DNA of 64,000 nt from Neotabrizicola shimadae (GCF_019623905.1 NZ_CP069370.1:1302001-1366000), one strand, 5' to 3'; positions 9,578-18,633 are shown, numbered from the stretch's first letter. The notes: generated by a model not told the origin, from the sequence alone. Translations and numbers: made by a program.

Positions 9578-10015
9578 CTACCGGCCCGAGGGGTTGCGTT
9601 CCAGCATCTCCTCGCGGCGCAAGGGGAAGCGGTCGATGGTATGCGTGATCTCGCGCATCGACCAGGGCGAGGGCTGGCGGCGTTTCACCTGTCCGTCCTT
9701 GTCCAAGAGGACCAGCGAAAACCCGCGAGGTCGCAGCCTCTGGCGGGCATCGGACCGGGCGGCGGGATCGGTGTCGGTGATCACCACGACGTCGCGCTCT
9801 TCCAACTCGGCCAGGCCACTGTTGATCGCCGCCATCTGGCGGATGAACTGCGGATCGTCGGGCCGGTCGGCGAAAACGACGACGGGCCGGCGCTGCCACA
9901 GGAAATCGGCCAGCACCACATCGGCCGCCGGCACGGGGCCGACGGCGGGGGGCTCTTCGGCCAACGCGGCCAGTGGCAGCAATGCCAGTGCAACAAGGAC
10001 ATGAAGCGGTTTCAT
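9578..10015 (-). CDS. Exported DUF4174 domain protein
   Basis: A 145-residue protein with a signal peptide (MKPLHVLVALALLPLAALA, cleavage near residue 19). A single DUF4174 domain follows: ADFLWQRRPVVVFADRPDDPQF, ERDVVVITDTDP and FSLVLLDKDGQVKRR. The pattern of strands recalls a thioredoxin fold, but there is no CxxC, so redox activity is unlikely. The start at 10015 is chosen over a longer frame because GGGAGG lies 5 bases before it and the signal peptide begins there. It is divergent from mcm and convergent with pccA. Role unknown. Confidence 0.85.
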   Translation of the reverse strand: MKPLHVLVALALLPLAALAEEPPAVGPVPAADVVLADFLWQRRPVVVFADRPDDPQFIRQMAAINSGLAELEERDVVVITDTDPAARSDARQRLRPRGFSLVLLDKDGQVKRRQPSPWSMREITHTIDRFPLRREEMLERNPSGR

Positions 10016-10109
10016 GGGACCTCCCTGCCTTGGATATAGGCACGAAGTCCCTTGATGCCAAAGCGGAACCGCCGGGAGGCCCAGCCCGGCCACACGAAGG
10101 ACGAGAGCG

Positions 10110-12239
10110 ATGAGTGAAGATCTGGACAGCTGGCGCAAGCTTGCCGCGAAGGAACTGAAGGGCGCAGACCCCGAGGGCCTGACCTGGAACACGCTGGAAG
10201 GCATTCCGGTCAAACCGCTCTACACCTCGGCCGATCTTGCGGGGCTCGACCATCTGGGCACCATGCCCGGCCTTGCCCCCTTCACGCGCGGCGTGCGCGC
10301 CACGATGTATGCCGGTCGTCCCTGGACGATCCGCCAGTATGCGGGCTTCTCGACGGCGGAGGAATCCAACGCCTTCTACCGCAAGGCCCTGGCCGCCGGT
10401 CAGCAGGGCGTATCGGTCGCCTTCGACCTGGCCACCCACCGCGGCTATGACAGCGACCACCCCCGCGTGGTGGGCGATGTCGGCAAGGCGGGCGTGGCCA
10501 TCGACTCGGTCGAGGACATGAAGATCCTCTTTGACGGCATCCCGCTGGAAAAGGTCAGCGTCTCGATGACGATGAACGGCGCGGTCATCCCGATCCTCGC
10601 CAACTTCATCGTCACCGGGGAAGAGCAGGGCGTGCCGCGGGCCGAACTGTCAGGGACCATCCAGAACGACATCCTCAAGGAGTTCATGGTCCGCAACACC
10701 TACATCTATCCGCCCGAACCCTCGATGCGGATCATCGCGGACATCATCGAATACACCAGCGCCGAGATGCCCAAGTTCAACTCGATCTCGATCTCCGGCT
10801 ATCACATGCAGGAGGCGGGCGCGAACCTGGTACAGGAGCTGGCTTTCACCCTGGCCGATGGCCGCGAATATGTCCGCGCGGCGCTGGCCCGCGGCATGAA
10901 CGTGGACGATTTCGCCGGGCGGCTTTCCTTCTTCTTCGCCATCGGCATGAACTTCTTCATGGAGGCCGCGAAGCTGCGGGCGGCGCGGCTCTTGTGGCAC
11001 CGCATCATGTCGGAGTTCGGCCCGAAGAAGCCCGGCAGCCTGATGCTGCGCACCCATTGCCAGACCTCGGGCGTGAGCCTGCAGGAGCAGGACCCCTACA
11101 ACAACGTGATCCGCACGGCTTACGAGGCGATGGCGGCGGCACTTGGGGGGACGCAGTCGCTGCACACCAACGCGCTGGACGAGGCGATTGCGCTGCCGAC
11201 CGAGTTTTCGGCCCGCATCGCCCGCAACACCCAGCTGATCCTGCAGGAAGAGACGGGGATCACCCATGTCGTCGACCCCCTGGCGGGGAGTTACTACGTG
11301 GAGAGCCTCACGGCAGAACTGGCCGAAAAGGCCTGGGCGCTGATCGAAGAGGTCGAGGCGATGGGCGGCATGACCAAGGCGGTCGCCACCGGCATGCCGA
11401 AGCTGAGGATCGAGGAAAGTGCCGCCCGGCGGCAGGCGATGATCGACCGGGGCGAAGAGGTGATCGTCGGGGTCAACAAGTACCGACTGGCCAAGCAGGA
11501 CCCGATCGACATCCTGGACATCGACAACATGAAGGTCCGGGAGGCGCAGGTGGCGCGGCTGGTGGCGACGCGGGCGGCGCGGGACGAGGGCCGGGCACAG
11601 GCGGCGCTGGTCGAGCTGGAGCGGCGGGCGCGCGAGGGGGGCAATCTTCTGGAGGCGGCGGTCGAGGCCGCGCGGGCGCGGGCGAGCGTGGGAGAGATCA
11701 GCATGGCGATGGAAAAGGTCTTCGGGCGTCACCGGGCCGAGATCAAGACGCTGGCCGGCGTCTATGGCTCGGCCTACGAGGGTGACGAGGGCTTTGCCCA
11801 GATCCAGAAGGATGTGGAGGCCTTTGCCGAGCAAGAGGGCCGTCGGCCGCGGATGCTGGTGGTGAAGATGGGGCAGGATGGCCACGACCGGGGTGCCAAG
11901 GTCATCGCCACGGCCTTCGCCGACATCGGGTTCGATGTGGATGTGGGGCCGCTGTTCCAGACGCCCGAGGAGGCCGCACAGGATGCGGTGGACAATGACG
12001 TCCATATTGTGGGGATTTCCAGCCAGGCGGCGGGGCACAAGACGCTGGCGCCCAAGCTGATCGAGGCGCTGGAGGCCAAGGGGGCGGGGGACATCATCGT
12101 GATCTGCGGGGGGGTGATCCCGCAGCAGGACTATGAGTTCCTGAAGGGGGCCGGGGTGAAGGCGATCTTCGGACCGGGGACCAATATCCCGGCGGCGGCG
12201 AAGGAGATCATGGGACTGATCCGGTCGGCCAGGGTCTGA
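10110..12239 (+). CDS. mcm: Methylmalonyl-CoA mutase
   Basis: A 709-residue adenosylcobalamin-dependent mutase with catalytic TIM barrel and B12 domain in one chain. The barrel shows [34 protein letters not shown] and [12 protein letters not shown]. The C-terminal cobalamin-binding domain has the DGHDRG motif with base-off ligand His592, then ISSQAAGH and GGVIP. It isomerises (R)-methylmalonyl-CoA to succinyl-CoA, completing propionyl-CoA assimilation; the needed epimerase is not in the window. The start has GAAGGACGAGAG upstream. The gene ends just before the palindrome of the 74-bp element, which may terminate it. Confidence 0.97.
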   Translation: MSEDLDSWRKLAAKELKGADPEGLTWNTLEGIPVKPLYTSADLAGLDHLGTMPGLAPFTRGVRATMYAGRPWTIRQYAGFSTAEESNAFYRKALAAGQQGVSVAFDLATHRGYDSDHPRVVGDVGKAGVAIDSVEDMKILFDGIPLEKVSVSMTMNGAVIPILANFIVTGEEQGVPRAELSGTIQNDILKEFMVRNTYIYPPEPSMRIIADIIEYTSAEMPKFNSISISGYHMQEAGANLVQELAFTLADGREYVRAALARGMNVDDFAGRLSFFFAIGMNFFMEAAKLRAARLLWHRIMSEFGPKKPGSLMLRTHCQTSGVSLQEQDPYNNVIRTAYEAMAAALGGTQSLHTNALDEAIALPTEFSARIARNTQLILQEETGITHVVDPLAGSYYVESLTAELAEKAWALIEEVEAMGGMTKAVATGMPKLRIEESAARRQAMIDRGEEVIVGVNKYRLAKQDPIDILDIDNMKVREAQVARLVATRAARDEGRAQAALVELERRAREGGNLLEAAVEAARARASVGEISMAMEKVFGRHRAEIKTLAGVYGSAYEGDEGFAQIQKDVEAFAEQEGRRPRMLVVKMGQDGHDRGAKVIATAFADIGFDVDVGPLFQTPEEAAQDAVDNDVHIVGISSQAAGHKTLAPKLIEALEAKGAGDIIVICGGVIPQQDYEFLKGAGVKAIFGPGTNIPAAAKEIMGLIRSARV

Positions 12240-12251
12240 GGCGTCCGAGGG

Positions 12252-12322
12252 GCGTCCGAGCTCGGACGCCCCTTTGCGGGTAATGAAATCAATGGGTTGC
12301 TTGCGCGATTTAACTTGGACTT
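12252..12322 (+). repeat. 74-bp dispersed intergenic element, copy 1 (split by the IS element)
   Basis: In order: an 18-bp palindrome built on GCGTCCGAG (24 bp perfect and loopless if counted from 12249 to 12272), 18 variable bases, ATCAATGGGTTGC, 9 variable bases, and TTAACTTGGACTT, where the IS begins. The missing last three bases (AAC) lie beyond the IS at 13500-13502. Copy 2 at 48577-48650 (opposite orientation) has the same three blocks at exactly the same spacing. The palindrome directly follows mcm and could serve as its terminator. The end block is TTAA-N7-TTAA, the consensus spacing of a CtrA site. Confidence 0.8.
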
Positions 12323-13490
12323 CATACTACACGACTCTGGCCGAGTTCGGGTTTGATCTGAGCCTTGTCCACTCGATGAGGGTTTCGGGGTGGTCGGCGC
12401 GCAGTCGGTTCCTGATGAAGGTGAAGCCGGTGCGGAAGTAGGACATGGCGAGGGAGCCGTGGGCCTTTCGCGGGGGTGCCGCGTTGCCAAGGGCGGTGCG
12501 TGCGGCGCGGACGGACCATGCGACGGCCAGGGCGATGAGGGAGGTCAGCAAGTGGAGCTTGGCCGGATCGGTCAGGCGGGTGTCCTCGAAGTTCACGCCG
12601 TTGGTCTTGGTGTTCCTGAACAGACGCTCGATGGCCCACCGCTTGCGGTAGGTCTTCAGCGCGTCGTGGCCCGTCCGGTTGGTGGCGACGATGACCCATT
12701 CGGCGCCATTGCCCCTGGGCAGGCGCGCGGAGAAATGCAGCGGGCGGTCCATCCCTTCGAGCGTGCCGGTGCAGTGACGGCCCTTGCGCGGCAGCGTGAC
12801 CTGGGTGGCGAGCTTCACCTCGCGCCCGTCGGCCCGGATGATCAGCCGGTTCACCGCGACCCGGATGTCGAAGGGAATGTTGTTCCTGTTCAGCCAGTTG
12901 AGCCAGGCATGGCCCGCGAACTCGCGGTCGGCCAGCAGCGTCTCGACATTCCCCGCCCCGAACAGCGCGACATAGCGCGCCATCAGCCCGATGCGCTCCT
13001 CGCAGGAAGAATTGCCCGCATGCCCCAGCACGGTCCACATCAGCGGCACCTGCGAATGGCGGGTGCGGATCGCCAGAACCAGCAGGTTCACCGCCGTCCC
13101 GCCGATCTTCCAGTTGGTCCGGTCCATCACCAGCGTCCGTCCTTCTGCACCGCCCGCCAGTTGTGCGATCACCGGCGCCGCCCAGTCCTGCGGCAGGCAG
13201 ACGTGCTGGAAGAACCGCTGCAGACGACGGTAGGTCGAGGCGAGGGCCGCGCGGTCGCTGCCCCGTTCGCTGGCCAGATGGGCGAGATTGACCGTGCGCG
13301 CCCCGATCATGCCCACCACGATCAGCGCCATCGTCTCCAGCCGCGACTTGCTCAACTGGACAAACCCGCCTAGCACTTCGGCGAGGGCGGCGATCACGGG
13401 ACGGTCCATCGGACGCTCCTTTGGCGAGGAAGAGTCCGATACTCTGAACCAACCCGCCGCCCTCACAAACCCCCTGTGTCGTGTAGTATG
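12323..13490 (-). mobile_element. IS4-family insertion sequence, 1168 bp, complete
   Basis: The ends are CATACTACACGAC at 12323-12335 and its exact complement at 13478-13490; extended to 18 bases they match at 16. The element is flanked by a 9-bp direct repeat CTTGGACTT (12314-12322 and 13491-13499), a target-site duplication of the size known for IS4 elements. It carries one intact DDE transposase on the minus strand. Perfect inverted repeats, an exact duplication and an unbroken gene suggest a recent insertion. It lies between the convergent ends of mcm and the gene at 13566, inside a dispersed element. Confidence 0.95.
12327..13409 (-). CDS. IS4-family DDE transposase
   Basis: A 360-residue transposase. 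The catalytic triad is visible as Asp96 (VMDRTNW), Asp161 (LADREFAG) and Glu261. The last is within the IS4 signature Y-x2-R-x3-E-x6-K (Tyr254, Arg257, Glu261, Lys268). The start at 13409 has AGGAG 7 bases upstream and is preferred to an ATG at 13466. The TAG stop lies inside the left terminal inverted repeat, 4 bases from the element's end, so coding and end recognition overlap. No frameshift or internal stop is present, so the enzyme is probably active. Confidence 0.95.
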   Translation of the reverse strand: MDRPVIAALAEVLGGFVQLSKSRLETMALIVVGMIGARTVNLAHLASERGSDRAALASTYRRLQRFFQHVCLPQDWAAPVIAQLAGGAEGRTLVMDRTNWKIGGTAVNLLVLAIRTRHSQVPLMWTVLGHAGNSSCEERIGLMARYVALFGAGNVETLLADREFAGHAWLNWLNRNNIPFDIRVAVNRLIIRADGREVKLATQVTLPRKGRHCTGTLEGMDRPLHFSARLPRGNGAEWVIVATNRTGHDALKTYRKRWAIERLFRNTKTNGVNFEDTRLTDPAKLHLLTSLIALAVAWSVRAARTALGNAAPPRKAHGSLAMSYFRTGFTFIRNRLRADHPETLIEWTRLRSNPNSARVV

Positions 13491-13502
13491 CTTGGACTTA
13501 AC
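13491..13502 (+). repeat. Right target-site duplication plus remaining end of the 74-bp element
   Basis: CTTGGACTT at 13491-13499 duplicates 12314-12322. The following AAC completes the TTAACTTGGACTTAAC block that the insertion interrupted. Removing the IS and one duplication restores the same 16-mer present intact at 48577-48592. Confidence 0.9.
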
Positions 13503-13565
13503 TCTTGTGGAGGTCCGAAGCCTCGCGCGCCGGATGGGGGCAACCGCTTCGCCAATGCGCCGAAC

Positions 13566-13952
13566 CTACAGGTCCGTCTGAGGCTCGGGCGGCAGGTTTT
13601 CCAGCACCACCGGCGGGGCGTCTGCCTTGCGCCGGATGATGATGTCGCCATTGGGTAGGCGTTCGGGCGGATCGTAATAGCCGAAATCGTCCACCATCGA
13701 GGACAGGGCGGTGATCCAGGGCTGCGCCTGATCGAGCGCCGAGCCCATCTTGCTGCCCAGATCGTCCAGCCCCTTCTGCATGTCCTGCATCTTCGGTTCG
13801 ACCTCGGTCATCAGGCCGCGAAGGAACATCCGCGCGCCTTCTTCCAGAAGCGACATGCCTTCGTCGATTTCGCTGGACGCAGCAGGCGGTTCTTGCGCCG
13901 GCAGGGCGGGCGCGAGGAGGGCGAGGGGCAGGGCGAGGACAACAGCTTTCAT
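13566..13952 (-). CDS. Small exported protein of unknown function
   Basis: A 128-residue protein with a signal peptide (MKAVVLALPLALLAPALPAQ). The mature part is helical (MSLLEEGARMFLRGLMTEVEPKMQDMQKGLDDLGSKMG), ending in a short beta-like region PPERLPNGDIIIRRK. I recognise it as a Rhodobacteraceae family often mislabelled 'AAA+ family ATPase'; it has no Walker motif, so that name is wrong. It probably sits in the periplasm. It closes a long minus-strand run and converges on mcm across the IS element. The start is set by the signal peptide. Confidence 0.78.
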   Translation of the reverse strand: MKAVVLALPLALLAPALPAQEPPAASSEIDEGMSLLEEGARMFLRGLMTEVEPKMQDMQKGLDDLGSKMGSALDQAQPWITALSSMVDDFGYYDPPERLPNGDIIIRRKADAPPVVLENLPPEPQTDL

Positions 13953-13983
13953 GGCGCGCAATATAGGCGCGACGACAGCGTCC

Positions 13984-15096
13984 TCAAAGGGCGATGTCCA
14001 GCGACACCGGGAAGTGATCCGAGGCGGTGAGCAGGGCGTCACGCAGTTCGGGCACGGTGGCGATGCGCGGGTCGTTGTTCGGGTGCCAGATGCGCCAGAC
14101 CGGCGCGGGCTGCATGCCGGCCAGACGGGACGAGACCATGATGAAATCGAGAAGCGCCTCGAAATAGCATTTCTGCGGCGCATACCAGAACCGCGCCGAG
14201 GTCGGCCCGGCGCCCATGCGCGGACCGAAGCCAAGGATGGCATTGGGGTCGTAGAGGTGGCTTTCGGGCGTGCCGTCCACACCCAGCACAACCTCGATGC
14301 CGGAATGGCCGAAGAGCCGTTCAAACCGGTCGAGGCCGGGACCATCGTTGAAATCGCCCATCACGATCAGGTCGTCGCCCGCCGCCAGATGGGCATCGAC
14401 GCGCTGGCGGAGCCAGAGGCATTGCGCGAGCTGCTTGCGGCGGTTCTCGATGGAGACGCGCAGAAACTCCTCTCGCCCCGCAAAGCCGTGCGGGTTTTTC
14501 GACTTGGCATGTACGCCGATCAGCCGGACGGTTTGGCCTGACGCGGTTTCAACCGCGAGTTCAAGGGGCGGTTTCGAGAAGCGGATGGTGTCGAAGACGC
14601 CGTCCTGATCGAGATCGTAGCGGAACGCGCCGTCGAAACGGGGGGCGTCCTCGCTGCCCTTCTTGCCCGAGGGATCGCCTTGCGGATCATGGCGTGCGGT
14701 CAGCCGGTCTGGATCGTAGAGGAAGGCAATTTCCTGTTCGGTTTCAGAGGCGAAGCCGATCAGCGTGCGGCGGGCGCGCAGACCAAAATGGCGCGCGAAA
14801 CTTTCCAGTGCAGTGACGGTGGAGCGGCGGCCATTGGTATCGGGCGCCTCGATCACCATGATGCCATCGGCATCGAGCGCGGTGAAGACGATGCCGAGCG
14901 CCGTCAGCTGTTCGGCGCGGCTGATCTTGTAGCGCGCCGAGGGCTGGATGTCGGCCAGAAGATGACCCTGGTCGTCGAAGAGGGTGTTGAACCATTCGAC
15001 GTTGTAGGTGGCGATGCGCAGGGGATGATCCGGAGCGGGCCGGGTCTTGCCCTCCGCCGGGCCGGCTTGCGCAACCTGGGGGGCATTCCTTGCCAT
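13984..15096 (-). CDS. Endonuclease/exonuclease/phosphatase family protein
   Basis: A 370-residue protein with the EEP fold signatures: RIATYNVEWFN near residue 28 (metal-binding Asn and strand), later MVIEAPDTNGRRS, then LIGVHAKSKN, DLIVMGDFNDGPGLDRFE and a C-terminal ASDHFPVSLDI (catalytic Asp/His). Family members cleave phosphodiester or phosphomonoester bonds in DNA, RNA or lipids; the substrate is not evident. No signal peptide is seen. The start at 15096 lies 5 bases after the djlA stop, which fits co-transcription, and removes an unrelated upstream extension. Confidence 0.85.
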   Translation of the reverse strand: MARNAPQVAQAGPAEGKTRPAPDHPLRIATYNVEWFNTLFDDQGHLLADIQPSARYKISRAEQLTALGIVFTALDADGIMVIEAPDTNGRRSTVTALESFARHFGLRARRTLIGFASETEQEIAFLYDPDRLTARHDPQGDPSGKKGSEDAPRFDGAFRYDLDQDGVFDTIRFSKPPLELAVETASGQTVRLIGVHAKSKNPHGFAGREEFLRVSIENRRKQLAQCLWLRQRVDAHLAAGDDLIVMGDFNDGPGLDRFERLFGHSGIEVVLGVDGTPESHLYDPNAILGFGPRMGAGPTSARFWYAPQKCYFEALLDFIMVSSRLAGMQPAPVWRIWHPNNDPRIATVPELRDALLTASDHFPVSLDIAL

Positions 15097-15101
15097 CCCG
15101 G

Positions 15102-15803
15102 TCAGGCCGGCAGCATCCGGGGCGAGCGTTCGGATTCGATCTCTTCCCAGGCGCGGTTGATGGCGACCATGCGCGCCTCGGCCAGCTTGGCGGCCTCGGG
15201 CGGGAGGCCGCGGGCGATCAGCGCGTCGGGGTGGTTCTCGCGCACGGCGCGCTTCCATGCGGCGCGGATGTCGTCGAGGTCGGTGTCATGTGTGACGCCC
15301 AGCACGTCATAGGGATCGCGCGGCACGCCCTCGACACAGCGCGCACGAACGGCGCGGAAGGCGCGGTCGTCCATGCCGAATTCGCGGGCGACCTGGTGAA
15401 GGAAGGCATCCTCGGCATCGTTGTAGTGGCCATCGGCCACCGCCACGCGGAAGAGGCCCTCCATCAGGTCGGGCAACAGGGTTTCATGCCCGCCCTTGAA
15501 CAGCTTGCCGATCTTGCGGGCGTAGAACTCGAAGCCCGCCACATCCTGCCGGGCGAGGTTGTAGACGCGGGCGGCGTTGGCCTCTTCATCCGGCGGGATG
15601 GTGAAGATGCGGCGGAAGCAGGCGACCTCGTCGCGCGTGACCTCGCCATCGGCCTTGGCGAGCTTTGCCCCAAGCGCGATGACGGCGATGGTGAAGCCGA
15701 CCGAAACCTCGGGATCGCCGCGCAGGCGGTCGAACACGACCGAGAGCGGTTCGCCCTGGGCGAGCGCTGCAAGCGCGGCAGAGATGCGGGACCAGATCGA
15801 CAT
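15102..15803 (-). CDS. djlA: DjlA-like co-chaperone (TerB plus J domain)
   Basis: A 233-residue protein. The N-terminal region (about 30-145) is a TerB-like helical domain (FTIAVIALGAKLAKADGEVTRDEV). The C-terminal 65 residues are a J domain (DPYDVLGVTHDTDLDDIRAAW) with the HPD motif at 191-193 that stimulates DnaK ATPase. E. coli DjlA has an N-terminal membrane anchor; here the N-terminus is only weakly hydrophobic, so the protein is probably soluble. The next gene starts 5 bases after its stop, suggesting one transcript. Confidence 0.9.
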   Translation of the reverse strand: MSIWSRISAALAALAQGEPLSVVFDRLRGDPEVSVGFTIAVIALGAKLAKADGEVTRDEVACFRRIFTIPPDEEANAARVYNLARQDVAGFEFYARKIGKLFKGGHETLLPDLMEGLFRVAVADGHYNDAEDAFLHQVAREFGMDDRAFRAVRARCVEGVPRDPYDVLGVTHDTDLDDIRAAWKRAVRENHPDALIARGLPPEAAKLAEARMVAINRAWEEIESERSPRMLPA

Positions 15804-15834
15804 GGGGTCAGCCTACGATGCCGTGCGGGTCTTG

Positions 15835-16323
15835 TCAGTCCAGGATCTTCTGCATCAGCACAAGGTCAAGCCAGCGGCCGAACTTGAAGCCGGATTCCGG
15901 CACGGTTGCGATGGTCCGGTAGCCGAGTGCCCCGTGGAAGGCGAGCCCGCCGGCATTTTCGGCGCTGACGCCGGCGATCATGGAATGGGTGCCGCGGGCG
16001 CGGGCGTGGTCTTCGATCGCCTGCATGAGCCTGCGGCCAAGGCCCTGGCCACGGGCCAGCGGTTCGAGGTGAATGGAATGTTCCATGCAGCGGGCATAGC
16101 CATCACCGCCGCGGAACTGGGCATAGGTGGCGAAGCCCGCGACCTTGCTGCCATGTTCGGCGACAAGGAAGGTGAAGCCGTCGCGTTGGCGGGCTGCGAT
16201 GGTCTCGGCCACCTCGGCCAGTGTCTTTTCCTTTGAGGTGAAGGTGACGGTGGTGTCGCGGATCAGCCCGTTCCAGAGCGCCGCGACGGATTCGACATCG
16301 GCTGCGGTGGCGGGGCGGATCAT
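15835..16323 (-). CDS. GNAT family N-acetyltransferase (phosphinothricin acetyltransferase-like)
   Basis: A 162-residue GNAT enzyme. The acetyl-CoA loop is visible as LARGQGLGRRLMQ near residues 90-102. MIRPATAADVESVAALWN opens the fold, and ENAGGLAFHGALGYRTIATVPESGFKFGRWLD is typical of the bar/pat-like subgroup that acetylates phosphinothricin or methionine analogues. The true acceptor is unknown. The ATG overlaps the stop of the VOC gene by 4 bases (ATGA), so the two are translationally coupled. Confidence 0.88.
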   Translation of the reverse strand: MIRPATAADVESVAALWNGLIRDTTVTFTSKEKTLAEVAETIAARQRDGFTFLVAEHGSKVAGFATYAQFRGGDGYARCMEHSIHLEPLARGQGLGRRLMQAIEDHARARGTHSMIAGVSAENAGGLAFHGALGYRTIATVPESGFKFGRWLDLVLMQKILD

Positions 16324-16931
16324 GCGAGGACGCGCGGGCCGGAGGGGCCATCGAAGGTGGCGCGCAGGGCCTTGGCCGGGCCCTGGGTGACGGTGATCCG
16401 GTCGTCGTCGATGATGGCGCCAAGGGCTGTGCGCAGGGCGTCGGCCTGGGGGTGGATCAGGTCGAAGCGGGTGAGGCGCAGGCCGCAGTCGGGCAGGTCG
16501 TCGGGCGGGCGGCGGCCGTGCCAGTGCAGGAGCGCGGGGAAAGCGCCGTCGAAGGGCAGGCGGCCATCGGCCGGAACGGTATAATCCCAGCGGTAGGCGC
16601 CGCGGGTCATTTCGACCGGCTTGCCAAGGCCGGGCGGACAAAGCGCCAGGGTGGCGGGCAGATCCTGGGCCTGGGCGACCCAGTTGGTCAGGCGCGGCGG
16701 GCCTGCGAAATGGTCGAGGTCGAACCAGCGGGGGCGGCCGGGGGGCGGGGCCTCGGGGTCGATGGCGATGACTTCAAGATAGAGATCGCCAAGGCCCAGG
16801 AGCCGGTTGTGGGTGGACATGAGCGCGTGCTTGCCGCCGCCAGCAAGCGTCACGCCAAGCGCGGCTTCGACATGGGCCACGCCTTCGGCGAGGCTGTTGG
16901 CCGAGACGACGATATGGTCGATGCCGTTCAC
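16320..16931 (-). CDS. VOC family / glyoxalase-like domain protein
   Basis: A 203-residue protein with the glyoxalase-like fold seen in larger VOC members: GIDHIVVSANSLAEGVAHVEAALGV at the N-terminus, HALMSTHNRLLGLGDLYLEVIAIDPEA, then a second half with RFDLIHPQADAL. The metal ligands are not certain. Typical members are ring-cleaving or isomerising enzymes, but nothing nearby suggests a substrate. It overlaps ppx upstream and the GNAT gene downstream by 4 bases each, so the three are probably made as one operon. Confidence 0.8.
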   Translation of the reverse strand: MNGIDHIVVSANSLAEGVAHVEAALGVTLAGGGKHALMSTHNRLLGLGDLYLEVIAIDPEAPPPGRPRWFDLDHFAGPPRLTNWVAQAQDLPATLALCPPGLGKPVEMTRGAYRWDYTVPADGRLPFDGAFPALLHWHGRRPPDDLPDCGLRLTRFDLIHPQADALRTALGAIIDDDRITVTQGPAKALRATFDGPSGPRVLA

Positions 16932-18478
16932 GCCAGGACCTCGTTCGCGCCGATGACGGCGGGAACGGCCTTCAGTGCCAGGGCGAGCGACTGGAAGCGG
17001 GCCTGCGCGACCTCGCCGTAAAGGCCGCGGCCGCGTTCGGTGAGGGCAAGCTCGATCACGCGCTTTTTCGGGCGCCAGGACAGGGTGGCGGCTTCGGCCG
17101 GGTCGCCGATGGAGAACATGGCGCCGAAGCGCATGGCTTTGCCGAGGACTTCGGCCTGGGCCATCTCGTCCTCTGTCAGCAGGCGGAACAGGGGTTCGAG
17201 GCGCGAGCCCGCGCGGCTGTTTTTGTATCGGTGCAGGAGCGACAGGCCGAGGAAGACGCGGCCGGGATGGTCGAGCCCGCCGAGGTTGGCGCGGGTGGCG
17301 TTGTCGAAGCAGACTTCGGCCCGGTAATCGGGGTGGGCGCGCCAGGTGGTGTCGTGCAACAGGCAGGCGGCCTTCACCAGGCGCATCCGGTCCTCGGGCC
17401 AGTCCCGGAAGAGGGGCGCGAGGAAGTCATAGAGCTTGCGACCGAAGCCGGGCATGCGGGCCGAGGTGAGTTCGGCCATGCGCGCGGCCTCGATCAGCGG
17501 GTCGCGCTGGCGCAGGCGGTCGGGCATCTGTTCGTAGAGCAGGCCCTCGCGGATGCCATAGGCGGAGACGTCGATTTCGGAGGGTTTGAGGAGTTTCACC
17601 ACTTCGCGCAGAACCTCGCAGGCGAGGGGGACCAGTTCCATACGGTCGGCCGAAGTGCCGGTGCGGGCGCGCAGGAGGGCGAGGTCGGAGGCGGCGATCC
17701 AGTCGAGCGTGTCGAGGAGCGAGCGCGGCGTCATGCGGTATTCGTGGAGCACGGTGAGCGGGTAGTTGCGCCGTTCCATGTCGAGCCGCGCGATGACGCG
17801 CCAGGAGCCGCCGACGAGGTAGATGCGTTCGCCTTCCGAGCGGATCTGGGCCTGGGCGTCCTTCAGGATGCGGTCGATGTGCAGGCGGCGCTTGTCGGGG
17901 GTGGGCGCGGCCTGCTGGAGCCGGAAGGGGCCGAGGGGCGTGGAGACGCGGCGACCGACCTTGCCGTCGCCGATGCGGGCCAGTTCCATCGAGTTGCCGC
18001 CGATGTCGCAGACCACGCCCTTGGCGTCGGGCCAGCCGAGGAGCACGCCCTGGGCCGACAGACGCGCCTCTTCGTCGCCGTCGATGACCCAGAGCTTCAG
18101 CCCGGTTTCGCGCAGCACCTCGGCCTGGAAGTCGGGGCCGTCCTCGGCCTCGCGCGTGGCGGCGGTGGCGACGACGGTGAGGGGGGCGATGCCCATGCCT
18201 TCGGCCAGAAGCGCGAAGCGTTTCAGCGCGGCCACCGCCCGGACTCGGCCCTCGGGGTTGAGCCTGCCGGTTTCGGCCAGGTTCTTGCCGAGGCCGGCCA
18301 TGATCTTTTCGTTGTAGAAATAGGCGGGGCTGCGCGCCGCGCCGTCGAAGACCACCATGCGGATGGAGTTCGAGCCCACGTCCACCACGCCGACGCGCGA
18401 CAGGGCCCTGGCAGAGGGATCGTCGAACAGCGGGCGGCCGAAGGGGCCGTGATCATCGTGGGAATGGTCGGCAGGCAT
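16928..18478 (-). CDS. ppx: Exopolyphosphatase / pppGpp phosphohydrolase (Ppx/GppA)
   Basis: A 516-residue actin-fold phosphatase that removes terminal phosphate from polyphosphate (and in some relatives from pppGpp). Motifs are GVVDVGSNSIRMVVFDG near residue 29, a VVATAATREA segment, and VVCDIGGNSMEL (the usual form is DIGGGSTE). The C-terminal half resembles the HD-like domain II (LVKAACLLHDTTW). The start at 18478 is preferred to one 45 codons upstream because homologues start near the conserved domain. The gap to ppk1 is 155 bases. Pairing with ppk1 strongly supports a polyphosphate role. Confidence 0.93.
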   Translation of the reverse strand: MPADHSHDDHGPFGRPLFDDPSARALSRVGVVDVGSNSIRMVVFDGAARSPAYFYNEKIMAGLGKNLAETGRLNPEGRVRAVAALKRFALLAEGMGIAPLTVVATAATREAEDGPDFQAEVLRETGLKLWVIDGDEEARLSAQGVLLGWPDAKGVVCDIGGNSMELARIGDGKVGRRVSTPLGPFRLQQAAPTPDKRRLHIDRILKDAQAQIRSEGERIYLVGGSWRVIARLDMERRNYPLTVLHEYRMTPRSLLDTLDWIAASDLALLRARTGTSADRMELVPLACEVLREVVKLLKPSEIDVSAYGIREGLLYEQMPDRLRQRDPLIEAARMAELTSARMPGFGRKLYDFLAPLFRDWPEDRMRLVKAACLLHDTTWRAHPDYRAEVCFDNATRANLGGLDHPGRVFLGLSLLHRYKNSRAGSRLEPLFRLLTEDEMAQAEVLGKAMRFGAMFSIGDPAEAATLSWRPKKRVIELALTERGRGLYGEVAQARFQSLALALKAVPAVIGANEVLA

Positions 18479-18633
18479 GGCAGCGTCCCCCTGTCTGTCC
18501 GTTCGCGCGGGACCATGCACCGGCGCGGTTTCAAGGTCAACACAGGCCCGCAAGATCACGATTATTCTGCGAAAAACCGAAGTCACCCGGCTCCCTGCGG
18601 CCCGGCTGCGCACCGGAATCGCCGGCCAGACCG

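Noticed and set aside
12322-13452. Second long frame in the IS element, considered as an alternative orfB or frameshift product
   Set aside because: The frame at 12327-13409 carries the complete DDE and Y-R-E-K signature; the other frame is Arg/Pro-rich and has no motif. No slippery heptamer is needed.
13566-14345. Longer 259-residue version of the small exported protein
   Set aside because: The extra N-terminal 131 residues are a shadow of the neighbouring EEP-family gene; the signal peptide and good start lie at 13952.
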